From positions 1-26,655 of the forward strand of contig SFEV01000037.1 of NCBI GenBank assembly GCA_004557975.1: DNA of 26,655 nucleotides. Reading direction: 5' to 3'. The notes below the pieces were generated by a model. It was not told the DNA's origin, ran no database searches, and saw only the letters and a list, made by a program, of their open reading frames with translations. Every line of letters starts with the position of its first letter. Position 1 is the first letter of the stretch. Below are positions 8,034 through 15,084 of this stretch, one piece after another. The stretch is from Lachnospiraceae bacterium (lineage in GTDB: Bacteria > Bacillota > Clostridia > Lachnospirales > Lachnospiraceae). Made by a program: the position numbers and the translations under genes.

Positions 8034-8146
8034 CTTTTCTCTCCCTGTTTCTCTTTCTTTCCTGCCATCCTCGTTTTTGGCTGCCGCGCTCTTTTTTCTT
8101 TTTCCATCCAGCCACTTTCGAAAAAATAACAACATCTGATCCATTC

Positions 8147-9517
8147 TCACATATCCGTCAGCTTCCCTACAATCTTCTCAAAATGCATACAGTGAGATGC
8201 CTTCACCAGCACTGTATCCCCTCTCTTTACAAGTCTGTCCAGCTGCTTCAGCAAATCCTGCAGATGCTCTGTGCAATGCACCTCCATCTGTCCGTTTACA
8301 CTCTGAATTCCGTCGGCCAGATGCCTGCAGAGCGGTCCCACACAGATGCAGCAGTCCAGATCCAGCCCTCCTGCAAATTCTCCGACGCCGTAATGCAGCT
8401 GCTCCTCGTCTGCTCCCAGCTCGGCCATATCACCGAGAATCGCCACCTTGCGTCCCAGTCCGTCCTGCAGTACCTCCAGAGAAGCCTTCATGGAAACGGG
8501 GTTTGCATTGTAGCAGTCATCAATAATTGTATAATTTTCTGTATGAATGATGTGGAATCTGCCGCTCACCGGCTGGAGGCTCTCAATTCCCGCGCGGATC
8601 TCGTCCAGCGTCAGCCCGTAATGCAGTCCGACTGCCGTTCCCGCCAGAGCATTCAGAACCATGTGGACACCCGGAATCGGAATCAGCGTTGTAAAGCTTC
8701 CCTGTTTCGTATGAATCCGGCAGGAAATGCCGTCCAGCCCTCTTTTCTCAATCCGGTCGGCATACACATCATTGTCCTTTCCAATGCCGAAAAACACGGG
8801 GCGGATTCCCTTCACATCCTGCACGGTCTCCAGCTTGTCGTCATCCCCGTTTAATATAATATGCCCATCCGGGCGAAGAAAATCAAAAATTTCTGTCTTT
8901 GCACGCAAAACTCCATCCCGGTCTCCCAGAAATTCCAGATGACACTGGCCAATATTGGTGATGACACACGTATCCGGCTTTGCAATCTTTGCCAGGCGGT
9001 GCATCTCACCGAAATTGCTGATTCCCATTTCAAGGACAGCGATCTCGTGCTCCTGTGTCAGGCGGAACACAGTCAGCGGAAGGCCGAGCTCATTATTGAA
9101 ATTCCCGGCAGTCTTCAGGGTGCGGTACTTCTGTGAGAGAACAGCTGCCACCATTTCCTTCGTGCTGGTCTTTCCCACGCTCCCCGTAATGCCGACTACC
9201 GGAATCTCAAGCTGCTCCAGATAATCCTCTGCGATGGCCTTGAGCGCATCCAGTGTCGAGGATACGAGAATATAATTGCCTGCCGCATCCTGCAGCTCAT
9301 GCTCAGAAAGGACGCCAAGCGCGCCCTTCTCAAATACTGACGGGATAAAGCTGTGTCCATCCACACGCTCTCCCTTAATTGCCGCAAAAAGACTGCCCGG
9401 CTCTGCTTTCCGGCTGTCCGTTGTAACGGCAGTGACCTCCTTTTCTCTGTCCGCTTCTTTTCCCACATACGTGCCACCGCATATCTCTGCGATGTGCCCC
9501 AGCGTCATGTTTTTCAT
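8147..9517 (-). CDS. murF: UDP-MurNAc-tripeptide--D-alanyl-D-alanine ligase MurF
   Basis: 456 residues, the usual family length. MurF adds the D-Ala-D-Ala dipeptide to the UDP-MurNAc-tripeptide in the cytoplasm, the last soluble precursor step of peptidoglycan synthesis. Visible features: N-terminal substrate domain (VTTDSRKAEPGSLFAAIKG), ATP-binding loop GITGSVGKTSTKEM (about residue 110), GNFNNELGLPLTVF, the MGISNFGEM block with the carbamylated-Lys region after it, and DDCYNANPVSM with GDMAELG in the C-terminal domain. ATG 9517 follows GGGGAGG. It comes directly after ddl, which makes its dipeptide substrate; the 126-base gap holds a dispersed repeat. Confidence 0.96.
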   Translation of the reverse strand: MKNMTLGHIAEICGGTYVGKEADREKEVTAVTTDSRKAEPGSLFAAIKGERVDGHSFIPSVFEKGALGVLSEHELQDAAGNYILVSSTLDALKAIAEDYLEQLEIPVVGITGSVGKTSTKEMVAAVLSQKYRTLKTAGNFNNELGLPLTVFRLTQEHEIAVLEMGISNFGEMHRLAKIAKPDTCVITNIGQCHLEFLGDRDGVLRAKTEIFDFLRPDGHIILNGDDDKLETVQDVKGIRPVFFGIGKDNDVYADRIEKRGLDGISCRIHTKQGSFTTLIPIPGVHMVLNALAGTAVGLHYGLTLDEIRAGIESLQPVSGRFHIIHTENYTIIDDCYNANPVSMKASLEVLQDGLGRKVAILGDMAELGADEEQLHYGVGEFAGGLDLDCCICVGPLCRHLADGIQSVNGQMEVHCTEHLQDLLKQLDRLVKRGDTVLVKASHCMHFEKIVGKLTDM

Positions 9518-9554
9518 ACTGCCTCCCCATATTTTCCGATCTGTCTGTTTTCCT

Positions 9555-9606
9555 GTTACTGTTCAGGTGCCAATGTTCCGCAAGGTATTTTCGCGCAGAA
9601 TGCGCA
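9555..9606 (+). repeat. Dispersed intergenic repeat, copy B
   Basis: 52 bases matching copy A (1994-2045, opposite strand) at 44 positions, ending in a hairpin with GCGCA and TGCGC around GAA. It lies between ddl and murF and runs against the direction of transcription. One stem pair differs from copy A by a compensating change (A-T in A, G-C here). Confidence 0.6.
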
Positions 9607-9643
9607 TTTTCTTATCCGATATCTTCCTGTCATCTCTCTGAGG

Positions 9644-10696
9644 TTATTTCAGAGACACCTCTATCAGATGCTCACAGAGATCCGGAAAGCTCATTCCAAG
9701 TGCCGCCGCCTCCTGCGGAAGGAGACTCGTCGGTGTCATTCCCGGAAGTGTGTTTGCCTCCAGACAGAAAATGCCTCCGTCCTCTCCCATCATAAAATCC
9801 ATTCTGGCATAGCACTCCAGCTTCAAAGCTTCGTACGCCAGCTCCGCATACCGCTGCATCCTGGCTGTCTGATCGTCCGGGATCTCTGCCGGGCACGTCT
9901 CAACGGCAGAACCTGCGGAATACTTGTTTTTGTAATCGTAAAATCCAACCAGAGGAGCAATCTCAATCACCGGGTATGCCTTTCCGTCTACGACGCCGAC
10001 GGAAAACTCCCGTCCCGCAATGTACTGCTCCACAACAACTTCTTCCTCATAGCCGAATGCCACGTCCAGCGCATGCTCATACTCTTCTTCCGTGCGGGCG
10101 ATCTCCACGCCTACACTGGAGCCTCCGCAGCACGGCTTCACAACACACGGAAGCCCGACACCGTTCTCAGAGGAAGACTGTCTTTGTTCACTGCGCTTCA
10201 TCACAATTCCGACTGCTGTCGGCACGCCGTTTGCTGCAAACAGCTTTCTGGAAAGTCCCTTATCCATGGCAATCCCGCTTCCAAGGGGGCCTGAGCCTGT
10301 ATATCGGATCCCCATCAGGTCAAAAACGGCCTGCACCTTTCCGCCCTCGCCGTCTTCCCCGTGAAGCGCCATAAACACCACATCGGCCATCCGGCACAGC
10401 TCCATCACATTCGGACCGAAAAACTGCTTCTTTTCTTTCTTCATCTGTGCGATCTGTCCGTCAAAGGATCTCATATACGCAGCCTGTGCATCAATGTCGT
10501 ATGCTGCCGGGAACAGCTCCTCCAGCTCTTTGCCGCACTCATTGCCATTTACTGCAATCCTGTCATCCCCGCAGTAAACGTCAATGAGAATCGCCCTGTG
10601 TCCTTTTTCGCGAAGTGCTTTACATACCATCGTACCTGATACGATAGAAATTTCTCTCTCCGTACTGATACCGCCGGCCAAAACAACTATATTCAT
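9644..10696 (-). CDS. ddl: D-alanine--D-alanine ligase
   Basis: 350 residues. ATP-grasp enzyme joining two D-Ala in the cytoplasm. Seen: N-terminal GGISTEREISIVSG, central ATP-binding block (CVVKPCCGGSSVGVEIA), GREFSVGVV, the omega-loop FYDYKNKYSAG, and C-terminal MDFMMGEDGGIFCLEANTLPGMT with the metal-binding Glu/Asn. The Tyr-Lys-containing omega loop is that of D-Ala-D-Ala ligases rather than D-Ala-D-Lac (VanA-type) enzymes, so normal stem peptides ending in D-Ala are expected. AAAGGAGGAG precedes ATG 10696. It sits 58 bases after the L,D-transpeptidase gene and upstream of murF, so the three wall genes are probably one operon. Confidence 0.95.
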   Translation of the reverse strand: MNIVVLAGGISTEREISIVSGTMVCKALREKGHRAILIDVYCGDDRIAVNGNECGKELEELFPAAYDIDAQAAYMRSFDGQIAQMKKEKKQFFGPNVMELCRMADVVFMALHGEDGEGGKVQAVFDLMGIRYTGSGPLGSGIAMDKGLSRKLFAANGVPTAVGIVMKRSEQRQSSSENGVGLPCVVKPCCGGSSVGVEIARTEEEYEHALDVAFGYEEEVVVEQYIAGREFSVGVVDGKAYPVIEIAPLVGFYDYKNKYSAGSAVETCPAEIPDDQTARMQRYAELAYEALKLECYARMDFMMGEDGGIFCLEANTLPGMTPTSLLPQEAAALGMSFPDLCEHLIEVSLK

Positions 10697-10754
10697 AATA
10701 ATAATACTCCTCCTTTAAAGTGCTTCGCACCTGTCTTCCTTTACATATATAATA

Positions 10755-12389
10755 TTAGTATATAACCGTTTCATCCCCCAGTGATTCGTCTGACCATCCA
10801 TCTTCAATGGTGATCGGGAACTCCTCCTGCCCGGCTTCGGGCTGGTAGACGGACTCATCTGCCCAGTCTTCCTGTGCGGAGGCTGTACCGCCGCCCCCGT
10901 CGATAATCACAATATCGCCGTCTGTCACGCCCGGTGTACTGCTCTGAGTTCCTCCACCGGAAGTGCCAATCTGGCTGTAGCCGTAATTGATGCCGGAGCT
11001 GTAGCAGACCACCGGCGTACCGGCGTCAATATTCTGGAAGATCACTGCTGCCTGGGCTGTCGGCGTATTGATGCAGCCGTGGGAACCGCCCCACTGGTAA
11101 ATATCACCGCCGTATGATGTACGCCACGTATCCGCGTCGTGAATCCCGACTCCGCCGTAAAATGGCATCCAGTAGCTGACCGGTGTCTCATAGTCCTCAC
11201 CCTTCAGAATTGCATTCTCCTCTTTTCCGACAATGCAGAAAATTCCTTCCGGAGAAGCATTCCCCGCGCTGACATTGCCTGTCACGACAGGTGTCTCCAC
11301 CAGCAGCACACCGTCCTTATAATACCACATTCTCTGGTTTGTGTAATCTATTTCTACGTATGTATCTCCGATATCTCCGTTTTTGCCCATCCGTGTACGT
11401 GCAGACTCGAACCATACCGGGGAGCGCGTCACAGACTCGCCTGCCATCAGAATATTGTACAGTTCCTCTGTCTCCGTCTCCTGATCCATCTGCCAGCCGT
11501 ACGTGCGCGCCTCAGGGTAAACCGTCTCTCCATTGGAGGTCACAAATGCAGGCCATGTACCGATGGTATCATAGATCTGAGCAAAACGCTCCACCCATGC
11601 ACGGACTGCTTCCCGGTCAAAGACCGGCTGCATGTTTTCATCGATGGAAAACCATTCTGTGATGGTCTCCGGTCCAAGGACCTCAGTGACACCGCCGCCC
11701 ATCTCATAGGTGACCGTAATGGAACCGTATCGATTCCGCACAGCAGCCTCCGCGCGCAGCGCCCCGTCATCTGCCCGGACTGACGGCTCTGTGTAACAGC
11801 CGCTCTCCTCCAGATTCACGCCGGTGGCTCCGTGCTCCACACGCTCCCTGATCAGATCGCTGACCTTCTTCGCATCCAGCTCGTTGCCTTCCACCTCCGG
11901 CACAATCGTCCAGGTACCGTCCGCCTGTTTTTCCACAAAGGCATTCCTGGGACTGGTCACCTGGGCAGAGTCCATGCAGTCCATTCTGGAAACTGCCTGA
12001 TTCAGAAGAGCCTCATCAAATTCCATGGACACATCCACCGTGTAGCTGCTTCCGCTGCCGAAAAACGCCGGAAGCCAAGTAAAAATATTCTGCTGCTCCA
12101 GAAACTCCTGCACCTCACCGTGGGATACGAACCGGTACCCGATCTCGCTGCCCTCGATAACCTCCTGTGTGCCTTCCCTGGTCGTGACAGCGATGCGGTA
12201 ATCCTCCGCCTTGTCTGCGATCAGCTTCTCTGCTTCGGCTGCCGTCAGATCTGACACATCAAAACCGTTGATCACAACGTTTTCAAAAAAATGGGTCTGA
12301 TAATGCATTCCTATGGCTGTGTACGCGCCTGCCACTCCCAAAAGCAGAATCACCAGCGCCACCAACATCCATATCGTTCTTTTCCTCAT
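10755..12389 (-). CDS. Membrane-anchored L,D-transpeptidase (YkuD) with peptidoglycan-binding domains
   Basis: 544 residues. An N-terminal uncleaved membrane anchor covers about residues 5-28 (IWMLVALVILLLGVAGAYTAI). Residues about 35-330 hold two copies of the PG-binding_4 type domain seen in VanW/ErfK-like wall proteins. The YkuD catalytic domain starts at about 342 (VEIDYTNQRMWYY) and carries the GIHDADTW and GGSHGCIN motifs, with catalytic Cys at about 437. A Gly/Ser-rich and acidic tail of about 80 residues follows. The enzyme makes 3-3 peptide cross-links or attaches proteins outside the membrane; it can lower dependence on D,D-transpeptidases. The start has GAGAGGGG at 4 bases. Two dyads lie upstream (12412-12438 and 12476-12491). 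It is followed by ddl, 58 bases away. Confidence 0.9.
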   Translation of the reverse strand: MRKRTIWMLVALVILLLGVAGAYTAIGMHYQTHFFENVVINGFDVSDLTAAEAEKLIADKAEDYRIAVTTREGTQEVIEGSEIGYRFVSHGEVQEFLEQQNIFTWLPAFFGSGSSYTVDVSMEFDEALLNQAVSRMDCMDSAQVTSPRNAFVEKQADGTWTIVPEVEGNELDAKKVSDLIRERVEHGATGVNLEESGCYTEPSVRADDGALRAEAAVRNRYGSITVTYEMGGGVTEVLGPETITEWFSIDENMQPVFDREAVRAWVERFAQIYDTIGTWPAFVTSNGETVYPEARTYGWQMDQETETEELYNILMAGESVTRSPVWFESARTRMGKNGDIGDTYVEIDYTNQRMWYYKDGVLLVETPVVTGNVSAGNASPEGIFCIVGKEENAILKGEDYETPVSYWMPFYGGVGIHDADTWRTSYGGDIYQWGGSHGCINTPTAQAAVIFQNIDAGTPVVCYSSGINYGYSQIGTSGGGTQSSTPGVTDGDIVIIDGGGGTASAQEDWADESVYQPEAGQEEFPITIEDGWSDESLGDETVIY

Positions 12390-12411
12390 ACGTTCCCCTC
12401 TCTCTTGTTTT

Positions 12412-12438
12412 GTATCTGTTCAGTACCTTCACAGATAC
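12412..12438. promoter_or_regulatory. Inverted repeat in the leader of the L,D-transpeptidase gene
   Basis: GTATCTGT (12412-12419) and ACAGATAC (12431-12438) form a perfect 8-base inverted repeat with an 11-base centre, 23 bases upstream of the start codon. It could be an operator or a leader hairpin. No T-tract follows. Confidence 0.5.
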
Positions 12439-12475
12439 TATTGTTTTTCTGTGAACGGCCATCCCGTCATGTCAC

Positions 12476-12491
12476 ATCATGGTTCCATGAT
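12476..12491. promoter_or_regulatory. Perfect palindrome upstream of the L,D-transpeptidase gene
   Basis: ATCATGG-TT-CCATGAT is a 16-base palindrome with 7-base arms. A 2-base centre is poor for an RNA loop but ideal for a dimeric DNA-binding protein, so I read it as an operator candidate. I found no convincing -35/-10 pair near it. Confidence 0.45.
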
Positions 12492-12548
12492 AGAACAGTC
12501 CGCCCGGATTTGAAAGGAACTTCCTCTTAAAAGTAAATTGTATTTTTC

Positions 12549-14651
12549 TTAATTGTGGTTCTCCGCCAGCAGTACTGCGGCAGCCCGCTTCGGCAGACGA
12601 ATCCGGATTTCTCCGCTGTGCACCGGATAGATGGCCGGTTCCTCGGAAAATCCTGCCGCATCCGTATAGAAAATCCGCATCATCACCTGATGGTTCGTGA
12701 CGCCCGCCTGCCATACGGGCACCTTCATCTCCCGCTCATCTTCATTATTATTAAATACCACCACTATCTGACTGGCTCTGCTGAATCTCGCATACGCCAG
12801 ACAGTTGTAGTCCGCATAGAGGAAACACAGGGAACCGTGAGCCAGCACGGGATATTTTTTATGCATTGCAATCGCCCTGCAGTGGAAATCCAGCATCTTT
12901 CTGTCTTCTCTGCCCCACGGATACGTTCTTCTGTTGTCCGGATCTGTGAATCCACAGACGCCAGCCTCGTCCCCGTAATAAATGGTCGGCGCTCCCGGCC
13001 ATGTCATCTGCATCACAACTGCTTCCCGCATGATTTCCGGCTTTACACCCTCCTCGGCCGCATCACTGCCGAGATATTCCAGCCGTCCCACTTTTCCGTT
13101 GGTTCTCGTCAGAAATCTGGAATGGTCATGATTGGAAAGTTCGTTCATGGCAGTCTGTAGCGACGGTGCGAGAAAGCTCGCCATATGGTACGTCATGGCA
13201 CCGATAAAGCTGTCTGCATTGCCAAGCATGCCCTCCCGGTAGTCATCGCTGTGCTTCTCCATTCCGGTGAAAAACCAGGTCAGCGGCTCCATAAACGCAT
13301 CGTAGTTCATGACCGTGTCCCACTGATCGCCGCGCAGCCAGCTGCAGGGATCCCCGTAATGCTCCGCCAGAATGATTGCATCCGGATTTGCCTTCTTCAC
13401 TCTCTTGCGGAATTTGCGCCAGAATTTGTGATTATACTCCTGGCTGAAGCCCAGATCCGCCGCCACATCGAGACGCCAGCCGTCCACATTGTACGGCGGA
13501 GACACCCACTTCTCCGCAATATTAAGTATATACTCCTCAAGCTTCGGGGAATCCTCATAATTCAGCTTCGGAAGTGTATTATGTCCCCACCATCCGTCGT
13601 AAAACTGATTGTAAGGCCATTCATGTTCATTGTTAAATTTGAAAAATGAACGGTAGGGGCTGTCCGCCGACACGTAAGCCCCTTTTTCGTATCCTGCCTG
13701 ATGCTCGTAAATCTGCTCTCTGTCCATCCATTTATTAAAGGAACCGCAGTGATTGAAGACACCGTCCAGAATCACCTTCATGCCGCGGTCGTGAATCTCC
13801 TCCACCAGCCGGATAAACAGCCGGTTGCTGGCTTCCAGATTCTCCAGACCTGTCACACGGTTGATATATCGCGTGGCATTTCTGTTGTTTCTCTCATCAT
13901 CCCGCAGCAGCCTGCCCTCATCATGCACAATCTCACCAAAATGAGGATCAATATAATCGTAGTCCTGAATATCATACTTGTGGTTGGAGGGTGAAACAAA
14001 GAGAGGATTAAAATATATTACCTGTACGCCGAGATTTTCCAGATAATCCAGCTTATCGAGAACACCCTGCAGATCACCGCCGTAAAACTCCCGGATTCCC
14101 ATGGCGGCAGGCTTCTTATTCCAGTCCCTCACCTTGACAGAAGGTTCCCCAATATAAATATATTCCCGGTCTTCCACATCATTTGTGGGATCTCCGTTTC
14201 TGAACCGGTCTGTGAAAATCTGGTACATCACAGCGCCCTTCGCCCAGTCCGGAGTAGAGAATCCCGGCGCGATACAGAAAGACTTATTCTTCTGCAGGTC
14301 ACGGGAAACACCGCATTTATTGTAAAAGCACCTGGTCTTCCCCGCCTGAATCTCAAAATAATAGTAAATGGGCTCCGCACCGACTTTGATTTTCGTCATA
14401 TAGTAATCAAACCGGCCTTCGCTCTCCTCAAAATCCATCTTTTTCTTAAGTGAACCGCTGATCAGAAAAACAGCGTCCACATTGTCCCGCTGTGTGCGTA
14501 TTCTTATTTTTACGATATCCCCGGGATTCGGCTCCATGGGATAGACGTAGTTTGAAGTCTCATCACTGAACAGCGCTCTCGTATTAAATACCGGGCGCAT
14601 ATTGACAAGATATTTTATTGTCTGCAACATCAGTCTGCTGTGCTGATCCAT
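12549..14651 (-). CDS. Cytoplasmic GH13 alpha-glucosidase/neopullulanase-type maltodextrin hydrolase
   Basis: 700 residues, no signal peptide or wall anchor, so intracellular. The N-terminal about 140 residues look like the beta-sandwich (CBM34-like) domain of neopullulanase/cyclomaltodextrinase enzymes. The (beta/alpha)8 barrel starts at WAKGAVMYQIFTDRFRNGD. Conserved GH13 regions: DGVFNHCG, GWRLDVAADL (nucleophile Asp about 392), IILAEHYGD (acid/base Glu about 429) and ELSNHDHSR (third Asp about 508). A C-terminal beta domain closes the protein. It likely cleaves imported maltodextrins or cyclodextrins; the exact specificity cannot be read. GCAGGAGG precedes ATG 14651. The promoter region carries a cre-like site (14757-14770). 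The gene has no functional link to its ftsH or wall-gene neighbours. Confidence 0.92.
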   Translation of the reverse strand: MDQHSRLMLQTIKYLVNMRPVFNTRALFSDETSNYVYPMEPNPGDIVKIRIRTQRDNVDAVFLISGSLKKKMDFEESEGRFDYYMTKIKVGAEPIYYYFEIQAGKTRCFYNKCGVSRDLQKNKSFCIAPGFSTPDWAKGAVMYQIFTDRFRNGDPTNDVEDREYIYIGEPSVKVRDWNKKPAAMGIREFYGGDLQGVLDKLDYLENLGVQVIYFNPLFVSPSNHKYDIQDYDYIDPHFGEIVHDEGRLLRDDERNNRNATRYINRVTGLENLEASNRLFIRLVEEIHDRGMKVILDGVFNHCGSFNKWMDREQIYEHQAGYEKGAYVSADSPYRSFFKFNNEHEWPYNQFYDGWWGHNTLPKLNYEDSPKLEEYILNIAEKWVSPPYNVDGWRLDVAADLGFSQEYNHKFWRKFRKRVKKANPDAIILAEHYGDPCSWLRGDQWDTVMNYDAFMEPLTWFFTGMEKHSDDYREGMLGNADSFIGAMTYHMASFLAPSLQTAMNELSNHDHSRFLTRTNGKVGRLEYLGSDAAEEGVKPEIMREAVVMQMTWPGAPTIYYGDEAGVCGFTDPDNRRTYPWGREDRKMLDFHCRAIAMHKKYPVLAHGSLCFLYADYNCLAYARFSRASQIVVVFNNNEDEREMKVPVWQAGVTNHQVMMRIFYTDAAGFSEEPAIYPVHSGEIRIRLPKRAAAVLLAENHN

Positions 14652-14744
14652 ACTGACCTCCTGCTAAATCGGACGTTCTGAGTGTAAAGCGTTCCTGTCC
14701 GCTTCCCTGTCTCCGCTTAAATCTGTAAATTCCTGATCTTTACT

Positions 14745-14770
14745 ATTCTATAACAAAAAAAACGTTTACA
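14745..14770 (-). promoter_or_regulatory. Promoter of the GH13 gene with a CcpA cre-like operator
   Basis: On the minus strand TGTAAACGTTTTTT (14770-14757) matches the cre consensus TGWAARCGNTWWCA except at the final CA. It ends 4 bases before TATAGAAT (14752-14745), a likely -10, so a bound CcpA would block RNA polymerase. The -35 is weak (TTGTGT). Carbon catabolite repression of a maltodextrin hydrolase is the expected regulation in Firmicutes; binding itself is inferred. Confidence 0.45.
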
Positions 14771-14810
14771 CAACAGGGTAAATTGGATAACCTTCCGGTT
14801 TCATGCAACG

Positions 14811-14841
14811 AAAAAAGGCAGCCGGGTAAGCTGCCTTTTTT
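14811..14841. terminator. Strong bidirectional rho-independent terminator
   Basis: AAAAAAGGCAGC (14811-14822) and GCTGCCTTTTTT (14830-14841) form a perfect 12-base stem with a 7-base loop, with T-runs on both strands. On the minus strand it ends the ftsH transcript and any small RNA started near 14904. Confidence 0.9.
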
Positions 14842-14904
14842 GGAGAAGGTATTTCTCTAAATGGGGTGTAGCAAAAACTATATAATGTATTGGGGGGTTT
14901 TACG
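14811..14904 (-). ncRNA. Candidate small RNA with C-rich motifs
   Basis: An extended -10 (TG at 14919-14918, TATAAT at 14916-14911, minus strand) could start a transcript near 14904 that ends at the terminator, about 94 bases. It would contain ACCCCCCA and ACACCCCA, each unpaired as far as I can see. A hairpin TTTAGAGAA/TTCTCCAAA with one mismatch follows, then the terminator stem. C-rich single-stranded motifs are typical of Gram-positive regulatory RNAs that pair with GGAGG ribosome sites. No -35 was found, so an ftsH 3' UTR is the alternative. Confidence 0.3.
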
Positions 14905-15084
14905 ATAATTATTATAACATCGAAGACAAATTCAGTGTGCACAAACTTCAAAAAAATCTCCTGCCGTTTTTGTACATTATCACGCCCGTCTTTTCCCGAA
15001 AAGGAATTTTCCCCCTCCATTTTTTACAAATTCCGGATTTAAAATCCAGCAAAAACAAATTGTGGATATGACAACCGGTAGTTC

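Larger units (their letters stand above)
14652..15084. other. 433-base intergenic region between ftsH and the GH13 gene
   Basis: No credible gene. From right to left it holds about 180 bases of AT-rich sequence after the ftsH stop, an extended -10 element (14911-14919), a possible small RNA, a strong bidirectional terminator (14811-14841), and a promoter with a cre-like site for the GH13 gene (14745-14770). An 84-codon frame at 14766-15020 crosses the terminator and is dismissed. Confidence 0.7.

Noticed and set aside
9633..9653. Hairpin TCTCTGA/TCAGAGA around the ddl stop codon as a terminator
   Set aside because: Only 7 base pairs and no T-run on the minus strand; the stop codon lies in the loop, which is probably chance.
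14881..14886. Plus-strand TATAAT as a promoter
   Set aside because: No -35 at a usable distance and no gene downstream on the plus strand.
14766..15020. 84-codon minus-strand frame after ftsH
   Set aside because: It runs through the strong terminator, has no proper ribosome binding site and no recognisable family features.
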